A stretch of DNA of 64,000 nt from Cocos nucifera (lineage: Eukaryota; Streptophyta; Magnoliopsida; Arecales; Arecaceae): positions 186,501 to 250,500 of the forward strand of contig QRFJ01001013.1 in assembly GCA_006176705.1 (NCBI GenBank), given 5' to 3'. This document shows positions 23,100-33,726 of the stretch, piece by piece. The notes beneath the pieces were generated by a model that worked only from the letters and a program-made list of their open reading frames with translations, was not told the DNA's origin and made no database searches. Numbering within the stretch: position 1 is the first letter of the stretch; each line of letters begins with the position of its first letter. The position numbers and the translations under genes are program-made.

Positions 23100-25382
23100 T
23101 GTTAGATATGTATGCCCTAGAAGCCAGAATTGGCTGACACTTATAATACACATCTAAGGACCAAATTATAATTTTGACTATAACTAATAAAATAAATTAT
23201 TTTTTGTCTAATGTATATTTGAAAGTGTCTGTGATACATTCCTTAAGTTAATGGTAATGATGATTCCTATTTTTAAGAGTTAAAAATTTAAGACATGAAT
23301 TTTCATTATTAACTCATAAAATGCTCTCAATCATAGGATCATCATGAGGATAGTGATTGATCCGGAAGGTTGGTGTACGATCGCTTCTTTAGAATAGATA
23401 AGTCTTGAGTCTATGGTGTAGAGACATCGGAGCGAGAGTATAGGTACTCGTTAAGAAACGAGGACACCGAGCATGACCACCTCGAGCAGTCATGAGGAAG
23501 TCTACCTTCTCGTCGATGACTGGCTCGAAGCTACAGTGGTATGTCTGGTTCTTTGACTTGAGGTGCATCGGCAGTTCAACTTGAGGGTGTTATAGTTTGA
23601 CTACACCATAACTCGATCTCCTAGCCATTCAGAAACCTAAGGTGTATGTTGGCTATAGCATCTTCATTGTAGGAATTGGATTGCACCAATAGAAGATTTA
23701 TCTATCTTGGTAGATGAGGAGCAGCCCTATGATGATCAGGAGAATCAAGTCCATAAGCCCATGGCCATGGCGAGTAAAATAATAGAAAGAGTTTCTATTA
23801 GAATTTTCACATTAGACTTGAATCAAATGATTAATTCATATGACAGAAATTAGGATTTGACGAGATCACCTTAACCCTAATCCAATTGAGGCTCAAGATA
23901 GAGGAACTTAATCACATAGATAAGTGCACCGAGAGGTTCATTTTTAATTCTGATGGATTGCCACCATATGCTGCTAGGTGTCACTGGTGGATTTTGGGAG
24001 CAATTAGAATGATTTGGATGATCAAGCATACTAGTTGTCCGAATCAGAAAAGTTCTGATCCATCGGAAGGTGTTTCGATGATGTTGATGATAGAGATCGT
24101 GACGTATCCCATTACCATACGAAACTGAACCTAATTGGGTCATACAAATAAGAGTTTGGATCTGGATATCATCAATTGGACTAATCCAGTTCAATTGATT
24201 TGAATAAGATTTAATTAAGTTCAAAAGAATCATGCTAGCACATGATTGAGACTAATGTTCTTCTTCAATAATCATTAAAGCTTATCTCGATTGAGCCAAA
24301 TATGTTTAGACTCACTCAGAAACCTTTACTTGGTTTGATTGAAGCTTGTCCAGGTCAGAAAAAGATTGTCTTAATTTATGAGATAAATTTAAGACAACAC
24401 CTATCATTTTTCATCACCTGCTAAATCTTGTCTTTGGACTTTGGTCAAATATTGACCTTTGATACTTAGACATCTGCCCATGTGTCATGCACCCATAGGA
24501 GAGAACATGGGGCTTTATCCCATGCTAAAATATAGAAAGGGAGGGGGTGCATGCCTAGGGAGGTGTGCACCCCATGAGGATCATGCCTAGAGTCCCATAC
24601 AGATGGGACTCCAGATTGCTTCATGGTTTCAAATTAGGTGGCTCCAAAAAGTCCTGTTTGACCAATCTTGGTGCCACCTAAGAAGATTTATGAGAAACTC
24701 TAATCTGATTGGATCAGTTGATATCATCCCATCAATAAGATTTAGATCTGATTGCACAAAGAATCGTGATTGGCTAGGATGATGTGGCACTGCATGGTAA
24801 AGCAGGGTCTATACAAACCCTATATGCACCTAGAATTGAGAGTTTCTTCTCTTTGCCCATGCCACAAGGCTTCTCTCCCTCTCTCTCCATGCCACCTTTA
24901 GGTCCTCTCTCTCCTATCCATGTCTAAGAGTTTTTGGGCTCGAGTTTGGTGCGATCTAAGCAAGAGAAAGGCGATAGAAAAGGAAGAAGGCAACACTACT
25001 GCAAGAGACAATGGTTGATCTTCAAAAGCTATTTTGAAGACCATCAAGATCAGATCCAGATTTAATTTTTAGAGTACAGATTGAAAAGAAGATGATCTTC
25101 AGATCCTACCTGAGTGAATATCAGTAGAGGCCTGGCGCTTGCGTGGCTACATCCAGAACCTCAGACAACCATCGAGATCATCATAGGATAATTACATTAC
25201 CTAAAATATAGGTATAATTAAATAAGATTTAATTTATTTTTATTTTATTTTATTAGATTAATAAGATCAGATCTGAAAAGTCTCAGATCTGATTTGTATC
25301 TAAGATAAGATTTTTTAAAATATCTCTCTTGATCCAATCAGATCTGAATGAACTTGATTCGAAAAATAGGGTTTTTCCTTCA
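23100..25382 (+). repeat. 3' LTR of copia A2
   Basis: A 2283-bp LTR from TGTTAGATATG to TTCCTTCA, collinear with the 5' LTR. It is followed by the decayed target copy CTAGT (25383-25387) and then by gypsy RT in frame. Confidence 0.93.
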
Positions 25383-25387
25383 CTAGT
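25383..25387 (+). other. Right copy of 5-bp target duplication for A2
   Basis: CTAGT between the 3' LTR end and the resuming gypsy codons. It differs from CCAAC at 14973-14977 by three transitions and is exactly the five bases needed to restore register. Confidence 0.7.
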
Positions 25388-26960
25388 GCCTGATCAACAA
25401 AATATTCAAGGAACAGATCGGCTGCAACATGAGGGTATACGTAGATGATATGCTTGTTAAGTGTCGAGCTTCAATAAATCATATTGTCAACCTTGAAGAG
25501 ACCTTCAGCACCCTCAGGAGATATAAGATGAAGCTAAATCCAACCAAGTGCATTTTTGGTGTGACTTCGAGAAAGTTCTTGGAATTCATGGTGTCGAGGC
25601 ATGGAATCAAAGCAAATTCGGAGAAGATTTGGATCATTCGAGAGATGACTACTCCAAAATCAATTAAAAAAGTTCAGTGCCTGATCAGAAAGATAGTAGT
25701 CCTGGACTACTTTATCTCGAGGTCGGTCGAGTGATGTATGCCCTTCTTTCAGTCTTAAAGCAGTCGAAGAACTTCTGCTAGACTACTGAATGTCAACAAG
25801 CCTTTAAAGAGCTCAAGGACTACCTCTGCTCACCTTCTCTATTAACAAAATCCAAATCTAAAGAAAAATTATTTTTGTACCTGACAGTCTCCCCAACGGC
25901 CCTTGTGGCAGTCCTAGTCAAAAAAGAGGCAAAAATACAGCAGTCAATCTACTACATAAGTCGAGTCTTAAGAAACGCCGAGACCAAGTATGCTAGGATA
26001 GAAAAACTAACTTATGCTCTATTGATTGCATCCTAGAGGCTCCGACCTTATTTTCAAGGGCACACCATAACTTTTCTCACTGATAAACCTATTAAAGTAG
26101 TCCTTCATCGAACGGATACCTTCAGAAGAATCGCGAAGTGGGCAATCAAACTTACAAAATTTGATATCAACTTTCAGCCTCGGCCATCAGTCAAACCTCA
26201 GATATTAATAAATTTTATAGTGGAATGCATTATTCCAGATGAAGCCAAGCCTGAACAGAATAAAACTAGTATTTCATGGTTACAGCCGGGCTCTCCCGAA
26301 GAAAGAACCAACCTTTTTGAAGATTTTTGAGCCCTATATGTGGATGGCTCATCCAATGCTTCTGGTGCGGGCGTAGGGTTGATCTTAGTTAACCTAGAAG
26401 GAGTCATCATCGAATATGCACTGTGCTTGGAATTTTTTACGACTAATAATGGGACTGAATATGAGGCTCTAATCACAAGGTTAAAGATAGCTAAAGAGTT
26501 AGGAGCATATTGGCTCCAAGTCTACAGTGATTTCTAATTGGTGGTCGGATAAGTTAGTGATAGTTATGAAGCTTGAAAGACAAGCATGATAAAATATCTT
26601 GAGAAAGTGAAGAACTTGACTCTAGCCTTCAATAGTTTTAGCATCCAACAAATTTTGAGGGTAAAAAATACCAGAGCTGACCTTTTCTCTAGGTTGGCCA
26701 CTTTAGCCCCAACTGAACTGCTCAAGAAAGTATTTTTTGAAGTTCTAAAATGCTCAGAGGAGTCGCAGTCCATTATGCAAGTTGAGTATGAGTTAAGCTG
26801 GATTGACCTACTGGTTGCTTACTTCAAGGATGGAGCTCTTTCTCATGACCTAAAAAAAGCTCGAAAACTTAGAAATCAAGTCTTCCAATATGTCCTATGC
26901 GAAGACAAGCTGTACAAAAGATCGTATTCCCTACCACTCTTGAGATATCTCCAATCCTCA
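25388..26960 (+). pseudogene. Gypsy pol of G1: 3' part of reverse transcriptase and RNase H
   Basis: Continues RT from 25388 with LINKIFKEQIG, the intact catalytic YVDDMLVK (about 25441), MKLNPTKCIFGV and the thumb region up to a frameshift near 25735. The next frame shows QQAFKELKDYL, the connection domain and KKEAKIQQSIYYISRVL (about 25920). A second RNase H-like domain begins with ALYVDGSSNASGAGVGLIL (about 26335), with EYEALI and a VYSDF Asp site at about 26520-26536. Helical residues to 26960 lead into integrase. Stops at 25784, 26033, 26328 and 26536 and the frameshift break it. The two RNase H-like regions fit Tat-like gypsy elements with a dual RNase H. Confidence 0.88.
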
Positions 26961-28022
26961 TAAGCCGACTTCACATTGTGGAAAGTGCATGAAGGGATTT
27001 GCAGGAGTCATATAGAGGCCAGATCCTTATCACTTCTGAAGGGTTAGTATTGGCCGACCTTATACCATGATTCTATAGAGTATGTTAAAAAATGCGACCG
27101 CTGTCAGAGAAATGCAAATATCTAAAGGCAGCCAGCTTTCGAACTTGCACCCCTGGGCACCTCATGGTCATTTGCTTAATGGAGAATGGACATACTCGGA
27201 CCTTTTCTTATGGCATCTGGATAGCATAAGTTTTTCTTGGTGGCGATAGATTATTTCACAAAATGGGTCGAGGCTGAACCTCTAGCGAAAATCACTGAAA
27301 TGAAAATGCAAGACTTTATCTGAAAGTTGATTGTTTACAAATTTGGCCTACCTCAGACCCTAATAACAAATAACGGGTGATAGTTTATCGAAGCAAAGTT
27401 TGTCAAATTTTATGAATATTTAAATATCTTCCACCATTTTACATCAGTAGCCCATCCACAGGCAAACAATGAAGGTGAAGTGACCAACAGAATCCTATTG
27501 CAAGGCATCAAAGCAAGACTTGAGAGAGCAAGAAAGGCTTGGGTGCATGAGCTTTACCATGTTTATGAGCATACAAAACTATCCAGAAGCTACCAACTAG
27601 AGAAATATCATTTGCTTTGGCTTTCGAAATAGAAGCAGTCATCCCAATAGAGCTCAAGCTACCATCGGCATGGGTTGTAGCCTTCAGCGAGTGATGCAAT
27701 TCACAGGATCTCAGAGCGAACCTCGATCTATTGGAGAAAAAATGAGAAGAAGCCCATGTTTGGATGACCGCTTATAAATGAAGAGTAGCCTGTTACTATA
27801 ACTCCAGAGTAACAGATAAAATATTTAAAGTGGGAGATTTGGGGCTTCAACGAGTAATCATTTCACAACCTTAGAACCAAGAATAGCTCACCCCAAATTG
27901 GGAAGGTCCTTATGAAGTCAAAGAGGTCGTCCGGCCTGAAACTTACTGCTTGAAGTTGCTCAAAGGCATCGATCTCCCATGCCCATGGAACTCGAAGAAC
28001 TTATGCATGTACTATCAATAAT
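26961..28022 (+). pseudogene. Gypsy integrase of G1 (broken)
   Basis: The zinc-binding HHCC domain appears as WKVHEGICRSH...CDRCQRNA (26980-27115). In the catalytic core the first Asp is in WRMDILGPF (about 27180). The second is in LITNNG*QF (about 27363), where the usual Asp is Asn and the next residue is a stop. The Glu region reads HPQANNEGEVTNR (about 27453). The C-terminal domain (GPYEVKEVVRPETYCLK) is at about 27900-27960. Integrase would insert the element cDNA. Several stops in the C-terminal third confirm decay. It ends shortly before the 117-bp repeat array. Confidence 0.88.
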
Positions 28023-28104
28023 CTCATTTCAATAAAATTTTCTTAGTTTAATATTTTTGATCATGGTGCAAAACTATGATGATAGAAAATAGCCTTCCGA
28101 ACTT

Positions 28105-28620
28105 TATCATTAGACCAAGTTAGCCCTATTAGAAACATAAGGAGAACCTCGTTCTAACATTGAGCTAAAGCGAAGATCTTGGTTATTTAAGCCGGAATGC
28201 GGGGAGAGGCCCCTTCAATGGCTCTTTTGTGCCCCTATAGCCCTAATAGAAATAGGAGGAGATCCTCATCCTTATATTAAGTTAAAGCGAAGATCTCGAT
28301 TATTTAAGCCAGGATGTGAGGAGAGGCTCCTTCAATGGTCCTTTTGTGCTCCTATAGTTCTGTTAAGAATAGGTAGAGAATCTCATCCTACCATTAAGCT
28401 AAAGCAAAAACCTCGGTTATTTAAGTCGGGATGCAGGGAGAGGCTCCTTCAATGGCCCTTTTGTGCTCCTATAGTCCTATTAGAAATAGGAGGAGAATCT
28501 CATCCTAACATTGAGCTAAAGCGAAGATCTCGATCACTTAAGCTGGGATGCGGGGAGCGGCCTCTTCAATGGCAATTTCATGCCCCTATAGTCCTGTCAG
28601 GAATAGGAGGATCTTGTCCT
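28105..28620 (+). repeat. 117-bp tandem repeat array in G1
   Basis: About four degenerate copies with a 117-bp period. The anchor word TTCAATGG recurs at 28214, 28331, 28448 and 28565, and CCCTATAG-type, GAGCTAAAGCGAAGATCTCG-type and TTTAAGC-type words recur in the same order. It sits between integrase and the antisense gene. Such satellites in the 3' untranslated region are known from Tat-like gypsy elements. Confidence 0.9.
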
Positions 28621-29024
28621 AACATGAGCAGAGTCGAAGGCCATGCTAACCTAAGTCGAGAAAAAAATAAAAATAAAAAAAAAGAGAAAAGGGGGCCCGT
28701 CCAATGGTCCCAAATGAACCTCCAACCTAAAGCAAAAAGAAGAGAGAAACTCTATCACCGATCCCTACGCATATTTCTCCTACAACTACTCGACCGTATG
28801 ATGTGCAAGAAGAAAAATCACTTCCAGGTCTGCAAGAAGGACCATGGTTAGGCATCCACAACAACCACTTCATTAGAAGACATCGCAAAGGAAAACAATG
28901 AGAAAAAAATGAGGCCACGAGCAAGCTTTGAATTCATGAGAAACAAAAATAACAAGAAAGGTACTATTTCATTACAAGAATAAGTTCATTATAAATAAAA
29001 TATGGGTCGACGAGACCAATTACA

Positions 29025-30970
29025 CTAAAATAGAAAAGAGAGAAAGAGAAAGGCTGCTGAAATCCTAAGAAGGTCGGACTCCTCAGACTTCGGACTGGTG
29101 GCTATTACTAAAGATTTCTTGAGACGATCAACCTCCTCCTCGAGCTTCTTTCGTCTCATCATGTTATCACGGAACATCCTGTTAGCTCGGTGGTAGTTCT
29201 CCTCTGATTCTCGCTGCCTCCTCCTTAGGACCTCGAACTCGACCTCCACATCCTTGGTAGCTTGACGCTCATAAGTCAGCTCGAGCTTTAGCCGTTGCAC
29301 CTCAACCATTTTTGCACCGACCGACTCCCAGAGTTCACCGATGGTCCTCTTCAAGGAGGTGACTTCCGCAACCTCCCTGCTTGTACCAGCTCGAAAGCTG
29401 TCATCAAGTTGCCACTGGAGCTGGGCTACTTCATTATTGGAGGCACGGAGCTTCTATTCTAACTTAGACATTCTATCACACCAGTCCAATCGATAAATCT
29501 CATATGTGAGCTTAGCATCACGCAGCTATTTTTGAAGTGCGGAGAACCTCATTGACCAGTCTCACTCAAATTGCACCTTATCGAAGGACCATAGTGATCT
29601 TCCCTCCAAAACTTGAGTCTTCTCCTTTGCCACCTTGAGTTAAGTCTCGAGGGAGCCGATCTTCACCATCAATGCCCAGGATTTGTTGCTTGCATTCTTC
29701 CAGAGTTTGGCTAGCTCCCTCTCAAAGCTTTCCTTTTGAATATTGAAACTAGCATAGTCCTTCATATATAAGTTTCAAAGATGAGTGACCTCTTTGGTCA
29801 CCTCCAAAGCATTCCTCCGCAAAGCTTGAAGGTCCTCCTCTATCTTCTTTAGCTTCTTCACCAGATGATGGACTTCCTTCCTCAGGCTTTTTATTAAAGA
29901 TTTCAAGAGGACCCCCTGAGGCAGTAGATAAGTGTTGACGGAAGACTGCATTCGAGGTATGAAAAATGCTCAAAGGTATAGATAAAAAAAAATTCACTTT
30001 CATTTAATCAAAAATTTTGAGTATAAAAAGCAAAAAAAAAAAAAGAGAAAAAGAAAAATGTACAACTACTCGAAAATTTCAACCTTTGATAGGATAACGA
30101 AAGATGGAGCCGGAGTGCTTTTGATTGCCTCAGGTTTCTGAACTGGCTCAAGCACCTTCGTAGTAGGTTTGAATGGGCCAGAAGCAAGCTCGATGGAGGA
30201 GGGATCGACTGCGGCATCGGACGGTCTCACTTCTGCGTCGCCCTCCTCCTCTTCTAGAAAGCTGAGGTCGAGCTTGGGAAACCTCTGGGCCACCCTATCT
30301 TCACAGAGCTCAAAACCCTTAATGAACGCCTGTTGACTGAATTTGAGATTCAAGTTCCTCATTTCGGGGGTGGTCTTGAACTCTTCCATGACCCGGGTCA
30401 TCGCCTCCGAGATCGACTTTGTCATTCGGGCCTCCAGTTCGGCGACCTTATTCTTGGCTTCCTTCTTCCTCTCCTCCTCTAGAGTTAGTGCGGCCTTGAT
30501 TCTGGCCGAGATGAACTCCTCTTTTCGGAGCACACCCTAGAGACTCTTGATTTCCGCCGCCTTCACCTATGCAAGGTGCTCGACCTCGGCATGAAGATGA
30601 CTGATCTTGACTCGAAGATCCTTCTGGGCCTTCTGTACTTTCACCTTCTGACAGCGTACCCTCTTGATGCAAGTGAGCATCTGGTGACTCGACCACAACA
30701 AATAGTTGGTGTTAAAAAAAAAAGTTTGATCTCCACTGGAAGGATCCGAGGGCATAGGAGGCAAGAAGCCCATGCCAATGGTGCTGATCTCGACAGCTAA
30801 GGCAACTTCGGTGCTAGCGCCGATCTCGAAAGTAGCGGTAGTGGCAGTAGGGGCTGCAGAGCTGAAAATGCCGATCTTCATCCTCTTCGAACTACCACCT
30901 GGTGCTTTTCCTTTCCTCTTCTGGACATAAAGTCCCTTGGTAAGCATTTCGGCAGCTTTAGTATCCATTT
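29025..30970 (-). pseudogene. Antisense gene of G1, 3' part (coiled-coil region)
   Basis: Minus-strand continuation of the antisense gene. Following the acceptor-like site at 30971 it reads MDTKAAEMLTKGL and a basic KRKGKAPGGSSKRMK patch, then a Ser/Thr/Pro-rich section with a frameshift near 30565. An acidic, Glu/Lys-rich helical section follows (30066-30533), containing ALTLEEERKKEAKNKVAELEARM and KGFELCEDRV. An AT-rich gap (about 29950-30060) ends in a TGCAG acceptor-like site, perhaps a second intron. A long coiled coil follows to 29025 (RQRESEENYHRANRMFRDNM and LEEEVDRLKKSL heptads). Scattered stops suggest decay. Function unknown. Confidence 0.6.
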
Positions 30971-31048
30971 CTACAATAGGAAAAGAATTATGGTCAGCGG
31001 CAATACACATATGCAAAACCATGTGAATTTGAAAAGCAAAAGATATAC
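30971..31048 (-). other. Putative 78-nt intron in antisense gene of G1
   Basis: On the minus strand GTATATC at 31048 and a T-rich TTCCTATTGTAG ending at 30971 bracket an AT/T-rich 78-nt segment between two stretches that read as protein. This fits a small plant intron. Splicing is inferred, not shown. Confidence 0.5.
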
Positions 31049-31808
31049 CAGTGAGATTGAGGGGGCTCAAACCTAGGTTGAACAAGATCTATTCTGTTAG
31101 AAGGTCAGGAAGAAGAGGAGCTCAGTATGCTTTAAGTTTATTGGAGGAATCAAGGTCGACTCCATTTAAGCTAGGAGCTCGACAGACCGACTCCCTAATG
31201 TGACCCCAAGGAGGAAGATCTAATTGCAAGGTCGAACAGCGTACGAAAAAATATATTTTCTTCCAATTATGAATTAAAGAAGGGCCACCTTTTAGTAATC
31301 CCTTCTTGTCGAACTGAGGAAAAAAGTACCATCAATCCTTCGCAAAAGAATGACGTTTGAAGGTGTAGAAGTTCTTAAAGAGTGAGATAGTCGACCAAAC
31401 TTCATCCAGATGGCAGAGCGAAATGAAGCCTATAACGAACTGAAAGGAGTTTGGCATGATGGATGCAAAGAAGATATTCAAAAATTGAAAGAGGGCAATT
31501 GCAAAGGAGGGCAGTGGAAGCCAAAGCCCAGCACGCAAGGTCTCTAGGTACAAGCAAAGTCGACCGATCGAAGGAGAATTGACTCGATCATCCGAATTAG
31601 AAAGTTCGAGGTCGTATTTCGAGGGGATTCCATATCGAATTCGGATCAAAGAAAGATCGTCCGAGGTAAAAATGGATGGGATGGTGTCTAGAACAAAGGG
31701 CAAGTTAGACATGTACCTATGTTCAATCTCGATCAGGGGTGCAGAGTCTAGGAAGATCGGTTCGGATGAGCCCCAAGAACTAAGGGAGTGGAAGATTTCG
31801 GAAGGCAT
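31049..31808 (-). pseudogene. Antisense gene of G1, 5' part: 'putative gypsy type transposon' domain
   Basis: Minus-strand frame from ATG at 31808 (MPSEIFHSLSSWGSSEP) to about 31332, then on past a stop to 31049. The segment IRIRYGIPSKYDLELSNSDD, then LCLYLETLRAGLWLPLPSFAIA, LNIFFASIMPNSFQFVIGFI and the WYFFPQFDKKGL tail is typical of the plant family usually labelled 'putative gypsy type transposon' (Transposase_28, PF04195), which is known on the antisense strand of some plant gypsy elements. It ends at a donor-like TG|GTATATC at 31048. The biological role is unknown. Family call is from remembered pattern and not from a search. Confidence 0.7.
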
Positions 31809-32105
31809 TCAGATCGAAATAAAATTCCAAAATACAAGGAATAATATAGGGCAAATACCACTACAAAGAAATCGAAGGAGCAAGAAGCTAAAAAAGTGCA
31901 AATACCCTAAGAGAAGGGTTGAGAAACTGACCTAGGTTATTTGGGGAGGATGAAAGAACGATGGGTACGATGAGAACCAGTCAAAAAGGCATCCGAAGCT
32001 CAAGACGATGAGAGAGGAAGCTAAGACCCTTAGGAGAAAGACGAGTGGGGATCGGAGGAAGAAGAAGACTCGGGCAAGAATGGCTTTCGGATGAGAGGAG
32101 AAGAC

Positions 32106-32112
32106 CTTAAAT
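32106..32112 (-). promoter_or_regulatory. Possible antisense TATA box
   Basis: TATTTAA (minus strand, followed by GGTCTTCTCC) lies about 300 bp upstream of the antisense ATG at 31808. A pyrimidine-rich stretch follows, as in a plant 5' untranslated region. It is a plausible core promoter, on sequence alone. Confidence 0.35.
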
Positions 32113-32405
32113 AGCCAGAGGCCATCCGAGGAAGTTATGATTGTGGATCGACTTCGATTGGTTAACATGAACTGCATGTCCCACTCATCATGAAAAAGGA
32201 GCGGCGATGGACGGAGTCTTTATGGTGCCGTACCTGAGGCAGAGTTTCGGTGGGAGATACGAAGGACCATCATCTCAAACTTATTTTGGATTTAAAAAAC
32301 TTTGGTGCCAGCATGGTAAATACCAAAATATCTCATCCTGATGAGCACGGAAACCTAGGAAAGAACTTCGGCAGTCACTTTTTTTTACTTTGAATTTCGA
32401 ATTCG

Positions 32406-32421
32406 AAAGTAGGAGGACTAT
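32406..32421 (+). other. Polypurine tract of G1
   Basis: AAAGTAGGAGGACTAT immediately before the 3' LTR start TGTTGGGGG. It would prime plus-strand DNA synthesis. Confidence 0.65.
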
Positions 32422-33726
32422 TGTTGGGGGTAAACCTCGCTCCCATCGAAGTTCGGTCTGGTGCACGGTCAAATATAACTTATAATCGTAGAAGAGCTTC
32501 AATTGTAAATTTCTCCTTCAAAATTTCTCTATCAATCGAACTCCTTCTGGACTCCTCCAACAGTCGAACTTCTTTTGGACATCTCCAATGGTCGAACTCC
32601 TTGCAGATCCCTCCGATGGTCAAATTTCTTTCAGACTTCTCCAACGATCGAACTCCTTTCGGATCCCTTCGGTGGTTGAATTCCTTTTGGACTTTTCCAG
32701 TAGTCGAACTCCTTCCAAACTTCTCCAATGGTCGAACTCCTTCCAGATCCCTCCGATGGTCGAATTTCTTCTAGACTTCTCTAGCAGTCGAATTTCTTTC
32801 GAACTTCTCCAACGGTCGAACTCCTTTCGGATCCCTCCGATGGTCAAATTTCTTTTGAACTTCTTCAGTAGTCAAACTCCTTTCAGACTCGTCCAGCAGT
32901 CGAACTCCTTCCGGACTTCTCCAACGGTCGAACTCCTTCCGAACTTCTCCAACGGTCGAGCTCCTTCCAGATCCCTCCGATGGTCAAATTTCTTCCAAAC
33001 TTCGCCTTCAGTCGAATTTCTTTGTCAGACAAATTCTCCCCCAGGTCTCTCCTCCAACAGATCTACATGCAGATTTCTTCAAGAGACCTGCTTCCGAATT
33101 TTCCTAGCGGATCCATTTTCAGGCATCTCCGGTAGACTCTCTTCAAGATTTCTCTAGTTGCGGAGCTTCCGAACCCCTCCCAACCAAACTTCTAGCAGAC
33201 ACCCAGAAAGATCTCCTTGCCTACATGAATTCGACTCCATACATAGCATGAACCAACTTATGCACAGACTACCTTAAGGGAGTTCGAACTACTTTGGAAT
33301 CGATATAACTTAAAGTTCACCACCAACTGACGTCTACTCCTCCGAACTTCAACTATTAAGTCTTAACAGATTGGCACGTCACGACAACAGATACTACCCT
33401 TCGTAATAAATCTCATGTGGCCCCGAGCGGTCCACTATCAGATGGTTACGACTGTCTCTATCAGTTTGTTATAGACTCCATCTATAAAAAGGATCCTCCG
33501 GATATATTTCTTCTAGGCTCTCTTCTCCTTCTTACTACTCTGCTACTTTTTTTTCTGAGCACTTCATTTCTATTGATCGAAAGAGCTCACTTGATCATCA
33601 GAGGATCCTGCCGGAGCCGCCACCACCTCCGACTTCAGTCAAAACTTATCTTGCAGGTCTTTGATGGTGACCTCGTCTTCTCCAGCTTCAGCGAATTCGG
33701 ACGTTTAGTGGTTTTCTGCACCAACA
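32422..33726 (+). repeat. 3' LTR of gypsy G1
   Basis: A 1305-bp LTR from TGTTGGGGGTAAACC to TTTCTGCACCAACA, collinear with the 5' LTR. It holds the same 28-bp minisatellite (about 32530-33020, with more copies than the 5' LTR) and TATAAAA at 33483-33489. The next five bases are ATTAC; no matching copy is recognisable at the degraded left end. Confidence 0.92.
32530..33020 (+). repeat. 28-bp minisatellite in 3' LTR of G1
   Basis: Degenerate 28-bp units of the GTCGAACTCCTTCCGGA type, same family as 10930-11380. The 189-residue open frame at 32588-33157 and its antisense partners are reading artefacts of this array. Confidence 0.85.

Larger units (their letters stand above)
14978..25382 (+). 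mobile_element. Copia retrotransposon A2, full length, nested in gypsy G1
   Basis: A 10,405-bp element with LTRs at 14978-17264 and 23100-25382, a primer-binding site at 17265, a leader of about 1.87 kb, gag, and pol in the order protease, integrase, RT, RNase H (copia order), and a polypurine tract at 23089. Over the first 200 bp the two LTRs differ at roughly one base in ten by eye, pointing to an old insertion. Both gag and pol are broken by stops and frameshifts. It belongs to the same family as A1. Confidence 0.95.
10840..33726 (+). mobile_element. Gypsy retrotransposon G1, split by copia A2
   Basis: Ty3/gypsy element with two related LTRs (about 10840-12064 and 32422-33726). Its order is gag, protease, RT, RNase H, integrase, then a 117-bp tandem repeat and an antisense gene before the 3' LTR. 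Protease before RT before integrase places it in gypsy. The antisense gene and long integrase-to-LTR spacer suit the Tat-like group known to carry extra ORFs, which is an inference. Copia A2 plus a 5-bp duplicate (14978-25387) interrupts RT. Without that insert the element would be about 12.5 kb. All coding parts are broken. Confidence 0.9.

Noticed and set aside
22601..23153. Minus-strand frames over the RNase H region of A2
   Set aside because: They are complements of the copia RNase H coding strand, whose motifs are clear on the plus strand.
32588..33157. 189-residue repetitive protein, and similar frames at 10944-11476 and 32421-32847
   Set aside because: Products of reading a 28-bp minisatellite in several frames; no composition or domain of a real protein.
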